Assembly: GCA_015228935.1 (NCBI GenBank)
Contig: JADGCO010000009.1
Span: 27,620 to 75,272, forward strand
DNA: 47,653 bases
Direction: 5' to 3'
Source: Magnetococcales bacterium
GTDB lineage: Bacteria; Pseudomonadota; Magnetococcia; Magnetococcales; DC0425bin3
The translations under genes were made by a program, and so were the position numbers. The notes below the pieces were generated by a model. It worked only from the letters and a program-made list of their open reading frames with translations. It had not been told where the DNA came from and made no database searches. Position 1 is the first letter of the stretch. The number at the start of each line of letters is the position of its first letter. Below are positions 24,754-33,847 of this stretch, piece by piece.

Positions 24754-25905
24754 ATGGATTCTGAACAAAACAAGCCGGAAAATTCCAATCAACTACCTCC
24801 ATTTCCGTTTCCTGGGGTTTTTCCCCCACCAGGCTTTCCCGGTTTTGATGTAGAAGGTTTTGGAGATAAAAAAGAGAGCAAGCTGGATTTAAGCGACCTC
24901 ATGTGGGGTTTGTTGAAATATTCATGGGTGACGATTATTATCACGGTTATCTTTACCTATAATGCCTATCAGAAGGCCAAGAATACTCCCTATTTATACA
25001 AGGCCATGACGTCGCTTATTTCTGCTGATGAGTCAGGGGGTACCATGACGCAGATGGCAGCTACTTCCGTGGGAACCAGCAATGTTACCAGTGCCGGTTT
25101 TGTATCTGGATTGTTGGGACCTCTTTCGGGTTTGTTGATGGGTGGAGGTATCAGTGGTCCTGGTGGTGACCTGGCGAATGTCAATTTGAAATCGCGCACG
25201 TTCATGACAAGCCTGATCCGGGAGGAAAACCTGCTCCCTGAACTCTATCCGGATCAATGGGATGAGGTGGCTGGCAAGTGGAAAAACGGCAAGGAACCTG
25301 ATTTGTTCCAGGCTGCCCAGAAGTTGCGGCTGATGATCCAGCTTGGTCCCGATGCCGTCACCGGGACGTACAGTCTCTCCGTTACCACAGAAGATCCTGT
25401 AAAAGCAGCAAAATGGGCCAATCTGCTGGTCGATGTTCTCAACAGAAGATTACGGGCCAAGGCCATCAAGGAATGCGAAGAAAAGATGGAGTTCTTGACC
25501 AATCAGATCAAGCAGACATCTTACGTGGAGTTTCAGCAAGCCATCGCTGGCTTGATGGAAGTGGAGATTAAAAAGATGATGGCGGCCCGCTTGCGCAAGG
25601 AGTTCATTTATCGCGTGATTGATCCTGCCATTCCGCCCAGGATTGGTGACCACGTCAGTCCCGACAAGGGACGCATGGTTACAACAGGTCTTGGTATTGG
25701 GTTCATGATTGGTTTTGCGGCAGCCGTTGTCCTCCATTTTCTGGAGACACTCATCAGAAAACGCTTGCGCCAGCGACGGGAAATGAAGGAAGCCAAGATG
25801 CAAGCGGAAAAACAGACCAACGGCGAAGAAATGACGGATGCCGGGAAGATTGAGGAAAAAGAAAAAATCGGGGAAGGACGCAAAACCGAACCCGCCATGG
25901 TCTGA
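24754..25905 (+). CDS. Wzz-like polysaccharide chain-length/co-polymerase protein
   Basis: 383 aa. A Pro/Phe-rich cytoplasmic start (LPPFPFPGVFPPPGFPGF) precedes the first membrane helix near residues 55-75 (YSWVTIIITVIFTYNAY). A long periplasmic part follows, with a glycine-rich segment (SGLLGPLSGLLMGGG). The second helix near 315-335 (VTTGLGIGFMIGFAAAVVL) leads to a charged tail rich in K/E/R. Two helices with a PAIPP-like motif before the second helix (VIDPAIPPRIGD) define the Wzz/PCP family. It sets polymer length for surface polysaccharide export. The start at 24754 follows GAAGG about 12 bases upstream; a GTG at 24736 would add 6 residues. Confidence 0.85.
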   Translation: MDSEQNKPENSNQLPPFPFPGVFPPPGFPGFDVEGFGDKKESKLDLSDLMWGLLKYSWVTIIITVIFTYNAYQKAKNTPYLYKAMTSLISADESGGTMTQMAATSVGTSNVTSAGFVSGLLGPLSGLLMGGGISGPGGDLANVNLKSRTFMTSLIREENLLPELYPDQWDEVAGKWKNGKEPDLFQAAQKLRLMIQLGPDAVTGTYSLSVTTEDPVKAAKWANLLVDVLNRRLRAKAIKECEEKMEFLTNQIKQTSYVEFQQAIAGLMEVEIKKMMAARLRKEFIYRVIDPAIPPRIGDHVSPDKGRMVTTGLGIGFMIGFAAAVVLHFLETLIRKRLRQRREMKEAKMQAEKQTNGEEMTDAGKIEEKEKIGEGRKTEPAMV

Positions 25906-25929
25906 AAAGGTTGCTGAACAGGGAGGCCC

Positions 25930-26751
25930 TTATTCAGCAGACCGGCGGATATTGCCGGGCCATGTCTGTCTGAGGAGGATGACCCCGGCCAGAAAGAACG
26001 GCAGGGAGAGGATTTGTCCGATGGAGAGGGGAGAATCGGCGGAGAAGACCATGGGTTCCTTGAAAAATTCTGCCACAATACGCAAGCCGAAATAGCTGGA
26101 GGCGAAAAGAGCCAGGAGCATGCCGCGGGGGCGTTGTTCCCCGCCGTGCCGTCGGTCTGCCCAGAACAACAGGCCCAGCACCACGAGGCTGAGAAGGGCT
26201 TCATAGATTTGAACGGGGTGCCGGGGAACCAGTCCGGTACGGTCATGGTGCGTCAAGCACAAAGCCCAGGGCACGGACGTTGTCTTGCCGACAATTTCGG
26301 AATTGGCCAGATTGCCGAGGCGCACAAAAAACGCCACCAGCGTTGTTCCGAAAGTGATCCGGTCGGCCAGATCCAGAAATGGAATACGGGACCATTTGTG
26401 GTAAACATAAAGGGCCAGCAGAATGCCCACAGCGGCACCGTGACTGGAGAGTCCGACGATGGGTCCCTTCAGGTTGAAAGCCGCCCATGGATTGGCTGCA
26501 ACCTGATCCCAGGCATAAAATACCCGATGTCCGGTGAAAGCCCCGATCAGCATGCCCAGGGCCAAGGCCCAGGTCAGACGAATGTCGGTGTTTTCCGGGT
26601 AGCCGGCGCGGGCAATCTGCCAGGAGAGGAGGGTATGTCCCAGGATGATCCCCAGGCCAAACAGGAGTCCATACCAGCGGACATTCATGGACCACAGAGT
26701 GATGGTGGGATCCAGATTCCATATGATGCAGGGGGGGGCGATTTCGTTCAA
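25930..26751 (-). CDS. lgt: prolipoprotein diacylglyceryl transferase Lgt
   Basis: 273 aa with about seven membrane helices. Conserved segments are NVRWYGLLFGLGIILG (first helix), GLSSHGAAVGILLALY and FFVRLGNLANSEIVGK. The last corresponds to the Lgt signature containing the essential Arg. The C-terminal SYFGLRIVAEFFKEP holds the second essential Arg region. Lgt transfers diacylglycerol from phosphatidylglycerol to the lipobox Cys of prolipoproteins. The TTG at 26751 is accepted as start because AGGA sits about 9 bases upstream and it spaces the first helix correctly. The gene lies 18 bases after the stop of the upstream small protein, in one operon. Confidence 0.93.
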   Translation of the reverse strand: MNEIAPPCIIWNLDPTITLWSMNVRWYGLLFGLGIILGHTLLSWQIARAGYPENTDIRLTWALALGMLIGAFTGHRVFYAWDQVAANPWAAFNLKGPIVGLSSHGAAVGILLALYVYHKWSRIPFLDLADRITFGTTLVAFFVRLGNLANSEIVGKTTSVPWALCLTHHDRTGLVPRHPVQIYEALLSLVVLGLLFWADRRHGGEQRPRGMLLALFASSYFGLRIVAEFFKEPMVFSADSPLSIGQILSLPFFLAGVILLRQTWPGNIRRSAE

Positions 26752-26769
26752 AAGGCGTTCCTGTGAGGT

Positions 26770-27390
26770 TCATTCATCCGTGGCATTTTTGGCTTCTGCA
26801 TCAGGTGGCAGGAAGCTTTTCTTTTCGGGATTGATGCCCAGCATGATCTCTCCCAGATAACGCAGAAACGCCTCCCCTTTGGGTGTCAGGGACATGGGTC
26901 CTGACTGATGTCGGGCACCCAGGGGCTGATCGAACTGCACAAGTCCCATGGCGGCATGGCGGCCATGGGGGGGTTCCTGGAAATCCTGAAGATCCCACAT
27001 GGTGACCAGACGGGATTTGCCGACATCCTCTGCCAACAGGTTCATGTCCACCTCCGAGCGGTTGCCCAGAATGGCAAAGGCCAGGATGGCATGCAGTTGA
27101 ATATCCGGCTTGAGTTCCCGGAAGGCCTGCAACAGATTTTCCAGACGTTTCAGGATGACTGCCGGATCCTGGGGAGGTTCCGGATTTTTTTTGGCGGAAC
27201 CCTCGACCGTCTGCAACAACGCCCGACTGAGAACGGAAGAATCGGTTGCCCCGATCTCCCCGGATTTCAGGCGTTCCAAGGCTTCCAGGGCCTCGGGACC
27301 GAGCCAGACGGCAATGCGTTTTTGTCCCTCTTTGATGCGACGTTCGCGGAAACGTTTTTGGCGTTTGAGGGTTGCTTCGTCGGTGACCAT
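26770..27390 (-). CDS. hypothetical protein with ribbon-helix-helix-like N-terminus (206 aa)
   Basis: The N-terminus MVTDEATLKRQKRFRERRIK then KRIAVWLGPEALEALERLKS looks like a basic arm followed by a ribbon-helix-helix strand and helix, suggesting DNA binding. The middle segment (KRLENLLQAFRELKPDIQLH) is helical. The C-terminal part (MSLTPKGEAFLRYLGEIML) has winged-helix style wording. No effector motif is visible. It lies between the Gld-type exporter genes and lgt on the same strand and could regulate that operon, but that is only inferred. No named family recognised. Confidence 0.65.
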   Translation of the reverse strand: MVTDEATLKRQKRFRERRIKEGQKRIAVWLGPEALEALERLKSGEIGATDSSVLSRALLQTVEGSAKKNPEPPQDPAVILKRLENLLQAFRELKPDIQLHAILAFAILGNRSEVDMNLLAEDVGKSRLVTMWDLQDFQEPPHGRHAAMGLVQFDQPLGARHQSGPMSLTPKGEAFLRYLGEIMLGINPEKKSFLPPDAEAKNATDE

Positions 27391-27459
27391 TCACTCCCCC
27401 TTGCTTGTCGATTACCGGGCCGACCGGAGAAAAATGATCCCAGGCAGGCAAAAAAGCAA

Positions 27460-29370
27460 TCAAAAATGCAATTGGGTTGTTTGAGCGGCGCGATGTGCCC
27501 GGCGTATCCGGCGCATGCCGACGAGGATCCCGCCGATACCGACCAACAGAGGTATCAGACCGATGTTCAAAAATTTGATCCAGGTTTGCAGGTGTTCCAC
27601 TTCCAGATTCAAGCGTCTGCGGGCTTCGCGCTGCTCCTTGCGGATGGTGAGCAGCTCTTGACTGAATTTTTCAATCTCAGCCTGTTGGCTGGCATTCAGG
27701 GCAGAATTGTTGCCTTTTTGTTGCAGTTCGAGAAAATGTATTTGTGTTTCCTGGAGGCGTTGATTCAGGACTTTCTGGATTTCCTGTGCCTGGAGTTCGG
27801 CTTGCTGACGGATGGCCAGCAGGCGCACGAAAGGTCGTGCGGCCTGGGAGCGACTTTGATTGCGGGCACTGATCAAATCGGGACGGACCAGCAGATCATC
27901 GAGAATGTTCATGACCAACCGGCCATTGGCGGTGTAGGGTACATCGACGGGCATATCCTGAAAATCCATTCTGCGGACCCAGAACTGGTCCTGGAGCAGA
28001 TCGCAATCAGCCACCAGGACCAGCCTGACAGGTTCCCGGGAGGTGTTCAGATGTCCGATCTTGCGGTCGGTGGTGGCGTCATCCGTTGTTTTTGCAGGAC
28101 GACCATCGGGGAAGGCCGAGGGAAGGGGACCATGCAGACGGGCAGCCAGAGTGGCAGGACCTTCGGGTTTGTATTCCTGGATCAGGCGTTGGGGGGAAGA
28201 GGCAGGTCCAAGCATGCTGAGATCAAACCGGCCTCCCTGGTTGCCGGTCGTAAACAAGGGACCGATTTTGGTGGTTTGTCCGGGTTGAGCGGCGATGATG
28301 CCAGCCGTGGCCAGCGTGAGGTGATCCAGATTGGTCGTGATCGGATCCTCACGGTGCATGTTCCGAGGGCCGATATCGATCCAGACAGGATAGTTGACCA
28401 GGGTGCTGCCCGTTTCCACACTGTTGAAGCGAATTTTTCTGGCTGCGTACAGGTCGGCGGCAACCTGATCTTTTTCTGTTTTGATGCCCCAGCCGGACAA
28501 CAGGGGATTGGGCAGGGAACTGGCCAGCCAGGGGGTGGCATTTTCCTGGGCCTGACAGAAGGGGTCTGCAAACATGACGGTCGGTTTGCCACTCAGGACG
28601 AATTGATCGGCGGCGTACAGAATGGGATTGGGCAGATCACGCGGGTGGACCACCATCAAAAGATCCACATCCGGGTCGATCTTGTCGTCGCCGGGCAGGA
28701 TTGATTTGATGGTGAAAAATTTGGCCAACTCCTTGTGGATGGCCCAGGAAGGTTTTTCCAGGGGGGCACCGGGCACGGTCGAGGAGGGGATGCCGGCCAT
28801 GGGCAGGGTGGTCAGCAGGCCCAGAACGGGCCGTTTGGCGTGGGTCAAGCGGTAAATCAGGGCTGTAAGGTCGTATTCCAACTGTTCGCCCCATGCCGGG
28901 AGCAGAAAGGGAATCATTTCCATGCGTTCCTGGCTGTTCTGCGCCACCAGTCCCAGATACACCTTGCCGGTGGCATTGGGAATGGCAATGCCGCGCAGAC
29001 CGGCATCCATGGCCATGTCTTCTTCCACCGAAAATGGCTCGGGGTTGACGACGGTCAAACGCAATTTATCGGATCCGGCCATGCGGACATATTCATCCAG
29101 CAGGTCCTGAATCCGGGTGACATGGGGTCCCATGCCGGGAATATGGCTGGTCAGGGAGCGGGAGACATAAAACCATAAATGGATTGGTTCCTGGAGATTG
29201 GCCAGGATGCGGCGAGTTCCTTCCGACAGGGTGTAGAGCTGCTGGGCGGTCAAATCCAGACGGGCTGATTTCAGGTGCTGATTGGCCAGAATGTTGACCA
29301 GAAGAAAAACGGCCAGGGCCAGCAGCAGGCGACTTCCCGAGCGAACCTGTGTCAGAATCCGTGTCGGCAT
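27460..29370 (-). CDS. Gld-type ABC exporter accessory protein (GldG-like)
   Basis: 636 aa. One N-terminal membrane helix (LLLALAVFLLVNILANQ) is followed by SARLDLTAQQLYTLSEGTRR, the typical opening of GldG/intraflagellar-type ABC substrate components. A long periplasmic part, a coiled-coil-like stretch rich in Q/E/L (about 525-595) and a C-terminal helix (ILNIGLIPLLVGIGGILVGM region) complete it. It acts with the permease and ATPase encoded immediately upstream (4-base gap to the permease stop). The transported substrate is unknown; in Bacteroidetes the set is tied to gliding, but in Proteobacteria it is a general uncharacterised exporter. Confidence 0.85.
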   Translation of the reverse strand: MPTRILTQVRSGSRLLLALAVFLLVNILANQHLKSARLDLTAQQLYTLSEGTRRILANLQEPIHLWFYVSRSLTSHIPGMGPHVTRIQDLLDEYVRMAGSDKLRLTVVNPEPFSVEEDMAMDAGLRGIAIPNATGKVYLGLVAQNSQERMEMIPFLLPAWGEQLEYDLTALIYRLTHAKRPVLGLLTTLPMAGIPSSTVPGAPLEKPSWAIHKELAKFFTIKSILPGDDKIDPDVDLLMVVHPRDLPNPILYAADQFVLSGKPTVMFADPFCQAQENATPWLASSLPNPLLSGWGIKTEKDQVAADLYAARKIRFNSVETGSTLVNYPVWIDIGPRNMHREDPITTNLDHLTLATAGIIAAQPGQTTKIGPLFTTGNQGGRFDLSMLGPASSPQRLIQEYKPEGPATLAARLHGPLPSAFPDGRPAKTTDDATTDRKIGHLNTSREPVRLVLVADCDLLQDQFWVRRMDFQDMPVDVPYTANGRLVMNILDDLLVRPDLISARNQSRSQAARPFVRLLAIRQQAELQAQEIQKVLNQRLQETQIHFLELQQKGNNSALNASQQAEIEKFSQELLTIRKEQREARRRLNLEVEHLQTWIKFLNIGLIPLLVGIGGILVGMRRIRRAHRAAQTTQLHF

Positions 29371-29374
29371 GGAT

Positions 29375-30112
29375 TCACGCTCCTTTTCGCTGTTCGAGAA
29401 CCAGGACGTTGACGTAGAGGCAGAAGGCCATCAACGATCCGAAGAAGATGCCGTCCCGCAGGTCGATCACCCCTTTGCCAATGTTGGTAAAGTGGGTCAA
29501 AAAACTGAACGAGGCGACGGTGTCCCGCAACAGGAGCGGTGCCCAGCCGCTGAAAAATTCCAAAACCAGAGGGTGCCCGCTCAAGATGAAACAAAGTCCC
29601 ACAGTGACGGTCATCACAAAGGCGATGACCTGATTGTGGGTCAGGGCGGAAAGAGCCGACCCCATGGCCAGAAAGCCGCCGGCCAGAAACAGGCTGCCGA
29701 CATAACTCGCCAGGATGACGCCATTGTCGGGGTTGCCCAGATAATTGACCGTCAGCCACAAAGGAAAAGTGAGACCCAAAGCGATGGCCGCAAAACACCA
29801 GGCGGCGAAAAACTTGCCCAAAACCGCCTCCAGGGGGCGTATGGGCAGCGTCAGCAACAGTTCGATGGAACCGCTTTTTCGTTCTTCAGCCCACAGGCGC
29901 ATGGTCAGTGCCGGGATGAGAAACAGATAGAGCCAGGGGTGATAGGTGAAAAACGACAGCAGATCCGCCTGTCCCCGCGGGAAGAAATTTCCCATGTTGA
30001 AGGTGAATATTCCGGAAAGGGAGAGATAAATCACCAAAAAAACGTAGGCGATGGGGGTGGTGAAATAGCTGGTCATTTCGCGGTGAAAAATGGTGGCGAC
30101 AGAATTCCACAT
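29375..30112 (-). CDS. Gld-type ABC exporter permease (GldF-like)
   Basis: 245 aa with about six membrane helices. It begins MWNSVATIFHREMTSYFTTP, the GldF/ABC-2 start with a cytoplasmic amphipathic segment and the IAYVFLVIYL first helix. LTMRLWAEERKSGSIELLLT is the ABC-2 coupling region. It forms the membrane channel together with the GldG-like protein and uses the ATPase encoded 12 bases upstream. The ATG at 30112 fits the family start. Confidence 0.9.
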   Translation of the reverse strand: MWNSVATIFHREMTSYFTTPIAYVFLVIYLSLSGIFTFNMGNFFPRGQADLLSFFTYHPWLYLFLIPALTMRLWAEERKSGSIELLLTLPIRPLEAVLGKFFAAWCFAAIALGLTFPLWLTVNYLGNPDNGVILASYVGSLFLAGGFLAMGSALSALTHNQVIAFVMTVTVGLCFILSGHPLVLEFFSGWAPLLLRDTVASFSFLTHFTNIGKGVIDLRDGIFFGSLMAFCLYVNVLVLEQRKGA

Positions 30113-30124
30113 GGCGTGATCTCT

Positions 30125-31084
30125 TCAGGGGGGGTGTGGATCCGTGGCTTGGGTCAGGGTGCGGAACGCCTCATCCAGGTGTCCGCGGTCCACAAACAGT
30201 TTTTCCAGTGACCAGCCGTGGGTGTGAGCCATGGCACCCACCAGCGCGGCGAGGTGAACACCGGGTTTTGGCAACAATCGGATTGTCACGCGATCCGGGT
30301 TTTCTGTCAGGGTTTCCAGTTCGGCGACTTCCGGCAGATTGGCCAGGACTTGCCTGGCTGCGGCGGCCTGGTGCGACGGCAAGGTCAGGGTTACGGCATC
30401 ATGCTGACGGGAACGGCTGGCAAAGGCCTCGGGGGTTTCATCGGCCAGGAGTCTGCCCCGGGCAATGACGACAACCCGTGTACAGAGTGGCTCGACCTCT
30501 TCCAGAATGTGGGTGGACAGCACAATGGCCTTGTGCGGGGCCATGTGTCGGATCAGGGTGCGGACTTCCTGTTTTTGATTGGGATCGAGACCATCCGTGG
30601 GTTCATCAAGGATCAGGATATCCGGGTCATGCAGAATGGCCTGGGCCAGTCCAACGCGCCGTTTGAAGCCTTTGGAGAGGGTTTCGATGGGTTGGTGCAT
30701 GATTTTTTCGATATGGACCTGGGCCACGGTGGCATCGATGCGCTGTTTTTTCTCCGGGCCGCTCAGTTTACGGATGCCAGCCACAAAGTCGAGAAATCCG
30801 GCGGGTGTCATGTCGGCATAGGCCGGGGAGCCTTCCGGCAGATAGCCCAGGCGACGTTTTCCTGCCAGGGGTTGGCGGACCATGTCAAACCCGGCGACCT
30901 CGACCCGGCCACCGGTCGGGGATAGAAAACCGGTGATCATGCGCATCGTGGTGGATTTGCCGGCACCGTTGGGGCCAAGGAATCCCAGCACCTCACCTCT
31001 TTGTACTTGAAAGGAAATATTGTCAACAGCCTTGATCCGGCGAAACTCCTTGCGCAGATTTTCGACCTTGATCAGAACGTCCAT
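30125..31084 (-). CDS. Gld-type ABC exporter ATP-binding protein (GldA-like)
   Basis: 319 aa. Walker A GPNGAGKSTT, Q-loop GYLPEG, the signature LSKGFKRRVGLAQAI and Walker B ILILDEPTDGLD are present, with the H-loop in VLSTHILEEVE. A C-terminal extension of about 100 residues is usual for drug/lipid and Gld ATPases. The start at 31084 (MDVLIKVENLRKEF) has GAGGA just upstream; the reading to 31135 adds residues outside the family. It powers the permease/GldG pair downstream. Confidence 0.93.
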   Translation of the reverse strand: MDVLIKVENLRKEFRRIKAVDNISFQVQRGEVLGFLGPNGAGKSTTMRMITGFLSPTGGRVEVAGFDMVRQPLAGKRRLGYLPEGSPAYADMTPAGFLDFVAGIRKLSGPEKKQRIDATVAQVHIEKIMHQPIETLSKGFKRRVGLAQAILHDPDILILDEPTDGLDPNQKQEVRTLIRHMAPHKAIVLSTHILEEVEPLCTRVVVIARGRLLADETPEAFASRSRQHDAVTLTLPSHQAAAARQVLANLPEVAELETLTENPDRVTIRLLPKPGVHLAALVGAMAHTHGWSLEKLFVDRGHLDEAFRTLTQATDPHPP

Positions 31085-31419
31085 CGATTCCTCATCTCCA
31101 CGACAGGTCACCGGTTCACTCATGGGCGGTTTCAACAGGCAGGGAACCTCTCTTTTTCGGATTGCACAAGTTTCTGATCATCCACGTTTCCATGTCACAA
31201 TCGCTCGGCAAGTGCAACCACTGACCCATTTTCTCAAACGGTTTCCCTTTTGGCAACCAGGCTGGATGCGGATACATCTGAGAAGAGGATATCAGTGGAA
31301 ATTTTTGTGGATATGGGTCTTTACCGGAAATGGCAGGTGGTGTACTCTTGACGTTCAGAGTCCGTTCTGGATTTTATCAGGGGATCTGGATATTTCATGC
31401 AATGATTGCGGAATAGAAA

Positions 31420-31800
31420 ATGTGTAAGCAAAACAATCCCCAGAGAATATTGATAGTCGATGACGTACCAGCAAACGTCAAGTTGTTGGCGGGTTTTTTG
31501 CATGGAAGTTATTCACTTTTTCTTGCGACAGATGGTGCGAGTGCCTTGGAAATTGCAGGTATGGAACATCCGGATCTGATTTTGTTGGACATCATGATGC
31601 CAGGCATGGATGGTTACAAGGTTTGTCAAGCTTTGAAATCTCATGGGAATACGAAAGACATACCGGTCATCTTCACGAGTGCGATGAACGATGAAGAGGA
31701 TATATCCAGGGGATTGGCATTGGGCGCGGCAGATTATATCGTCAAGCCGATCAGAAAAAATATTCTTTTGGAGTGTGTCCGGAAGCATCTTGATGGATGA
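31420..31800 (+). CDS. single-domain response regulator
   Basis: 126 aa, receiver domain only: ILIVDDVPANVKLL carries the acidic pair, the phospho-acceptor Asp is in LILLDIMMPGMDGY, a Ser/Thr position is in IFTSAMND, and Lys in YIVKPI. With no output domain it may act through protein contacts, like CheY or as a phospho-relay. It is monocistronic and is divergent from the Gld exporter operon, with a 335-base gap that probably holds promoters for both. Start ATG 31420 gives the normal short N-terminus. Confidence 0.88.
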   Translation: MCKQNNPQRILIVDDVPANVKLLAGFLHGSYSLFLATDGASALEIAGMEHPDLILLDIMMPGMDGYKVCQALKSHGNTKDIPVIFTSAMNDEEDISRGLALGAADYIVKPIRKNILLECVRKHLDG

Positions 31801-31846
31801 TGCGAAAAAGTCAACCAACCACTTGTAATAAATATAACCGTCCGTG

Positions 31847-32365
31847 TCAAAAGAATCCGTCGGGATCTCCGGTGTTGATCAAGTAGTTGTATTGGCCATC
31901 CCCACATACTTTATGGAGTTGGTTTACTCTTTTCCTTGAATCAGCCTCGGTATCATTTGGCCCGGATACGTAGAACGGCTTGCCGTCCCTGCCAAATTGA
32001 TACTGGGATGGGCAGAGATCTGATTCGATATCCCCCAGCAGCAATTTTCCAAGAGTAAAGTCCTGATGGGGTTTGAACCCAAGGGCATCGGCATACGACA
32101 CAGCCGATTCCACAATTTTTCGAAGACAGGCAGGATGGACATGTTCCATTTCGTGCGATGTTTGCACCTTTTTGACAAGATCGTCATACTGAACTTTTGA
32201 AATGAAATTGTAAAAACAATCTTTCACGCCAAGACACCACGCATCAATCAAGAATACAGAGAAGGCGATTTCTCCGTTTGGCATCTTTCGGCTGAGGATC
32301 AGCTCTCCCATGCCCGTTTCAAACAAGTCAGGGTTCATCGGGCTTTCAAAAATGGGCATGTTCAC
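31847..32365 (-). CDS. conserved hypothetical protein (172 aa)
   Basis: Contains LFETGMGELILSRKMPNGE and then FSVFLIDAWCLGVKDCFYNF, a block I recall from conserved uncharacterised proteins with the wording VFLVDxxCLGVKDxFY. A later GFKPHQDFTLGKLLLGDIE and FGRDGKPFYVSGPND belong to the same family. No enzyme motif or membrane segment is visible. It stands alone between a response regulator and metX. The complete family core seems present, so it is not an obvious fragment. Confidence 0.7.
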   Translation of the reverse strand: MNMPIFESPMNPDLFETGMGELILSRKMPNGEIAFSVFLIDAWCLGVKDCFYNFISKVQYDDLVKKVQTSHEMEHVHPACLRKIVESAVSYADALGFKPHQDFTLGKLLLGDIESDLCPSQYQFGRDGKPFYVSGPNDTEADSRKRVNQLHKVCGDGQYNYLINTGDPDGFF

Positions 32366-32654
32366 AGCAATGGCAAACTTGCGAGCGACAGAAAAAATGC
32401 CCGCTCAGTAAAAACATTCGAGACGATACAGCATTTTCGCATGGTTCGGACTGTACACGCAACGCATGTCTTTTTCAATGGTACATCCGGCTGATCCCGG
32501 GAAGGGCAAGTCCCATGCGAATCCGGCATGGCCAATGTCGGCTGGCTCCAATACCCTTGACAGGGAATCCCATGTGGTACAGAATCCCGGGTTCCTCGGA
32601 AGATACAACTGTTTGACTGCGCAACAAAAGCCACACCCATTCTGGAAGCAGGGA

Positions 32655-33827
32655 ATGACGCTGGAAAGCCAACCGGGTTCGGTCGGTATCGTGACCACCC
32701 ACCATGCTGAATTATTCACCCGGGACAAGCCGCTCCCCCTGGATTGTGGTGCCACCCTGGGGCCGGTCGGCGTTGCTTATGAAACCTACGGCGAACTGAA
32801 TGCGGACGTCTCCAATGCCGTACTGGTCTGCCATGCACTCTCCGGCACAGCCCATGCTGCGGGACGTCACCACCCGGATGATCGCCGTTACGGCTGGTGG
32901 GATGATTATATCGGTCCCGGGAAACCCTTCGATACCCGCAAATTTTTCATCATCAGCACCAACAATCTGGGCGGCTGCAATGGGACCACAGGACCTTCCA
33001 GCGTGAATCCCGCAACCGGCAAGCCCTACGGCCTGCGCTTTCCCATGATCACCTTGGGCGATATGGCCCGCCTGCAAAATGCCTTCGTGGACCATCTGGG
33101 TATCAAAAAACTCCTGGCCGTGGCCGGCGGCTCCATGGGCGGCATGATTGCCCTGCAATGGGCCTTGGATTATCCAGATCAGGTTGCATCGAGCATCATC
33201 ATTGGCTCCACCCCCCGGCTCACCGCCCAGAACATTGCCTTCAACGCCGTGGCACGCCAAGCCATCATGTCCGATCCCCATTTCAACAATGGCGATCACT
33301 ACGACGGCCCGCGTCCGGAAAAAGGGCTGGCCCTGGCCCGCATGATGGCCCACATCACCTATCTGTCGGAAAAAGGGTTGCACGAAAAATTTGGTCGCCG
33401 TCTCCAGGATCGGGAAAATCTCTCCTATGGCTTCGAAACCGACTTTGCCGTGGAGAGCTATCTGGCGCATCAGGGGTCATCCTTCGTGCGCCGCTTCGAT
33501 GCCAATACCTACCTCTACATCACCAAGGCCATGGACTATTACGATCCCTTTCCGGATCCGGAAACCACGGCCAGACGGCTCCAACCGGTCACGGCCCGTT
33601 TTCTGGTCATGTGTTTCGATACCGATTGGCGTTTTGATACCAGCCGCTCCAAGGAACTCGTCAAAATTCTGAACTGGAACCGTAAGGAAGTGACTTTCCA
33701 GGAGTTTTCCTCTCCGCATGGCCATGATGCCTTCCTGCTGGATGCTCCGCAATACAAAGAGTCACTGGCCGGATTCTTGAACCGCCTTCTGGAAGAAACC
33801 AGTCGTCGGGAGACCAGAGTTGCCTGA
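32655..33827 (+). CDS. metX: homoserine O-acetyltransferase MetX
   Basis: 390 aa alpha/beta hydrolase. The nucleophile elbow is VAGGSMGGMIALQW with S160. Catalytic Asp and His are in FDTDWRFD and SSPHGHDAFLL. Early segments VAYETYGELNADVSNAVLVC and NNLGGCNGTTGPSS are typical MetX. It makes O-acetyl- (or O-succinyl-) homoserine for methionine synthesis; acyl-donor choice cannot be read safely. It is followed by metW, the usual partner in Proteobacteria. ATG 32655 has AGGGA very close and GGAAG 6 bases further; the long in-frame extension upstream is not homologous. Confidence 0.95.
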   Translation: MTLESQPGSVGIVTTHHAELFTRDKPLPLDCGATLGPVGVAYETYGELNADVSNAVLVCHALSGTAHAAGRHHPDDRRYGWWDDYIGPGKPFDTRKFFIISTNNLGGCNGTTGPSSVNPATGKPYGLRFPMITLGDMARLQNAFVDHLGIKKLLAVAGGSMGGMIALQWALDYPDQVASSIIIGSTPRLTAQNIAFNAVARQAIMSDPHFNNGDHYDGPRPEKGLALARMMAHITYLSEKGLHEKFGRRLQDRENLSYGFETDFAVESYLAHQGSSFVRRFDANTYLYITKAMDYYDPFPDPETTARRLQPVTARFLVMCFDTDWRFDTSRSKELVKILNWNRKEVTFQEFSSPHGHDAFLLDAPQYKESLAGFLNRLLEETSRRETRVA

Positions 33828-33847
33828 TTTATACAATACAAAGGCTC

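Noticed and set aside
26908-28704. 598-codon plus-strand frame opposite the GldG-like gene
   Set aside because: The minus strand carries family motifs and operon context; the plus frame is a long antisense artefact.
32366-32654. SAM-type riboswitch upstream of metX
   Set aside because: I could not fold the sequence into a SAM-II or SAH pattern with its conserved bases by eye, so no claim is made.
32405-32755. Minus-strand frame of 116 codons upstream of metX
   Set aside because: The wording looks partly protein-like, but it overlaps the metX start, has no ribosome-binding site and no family motif.
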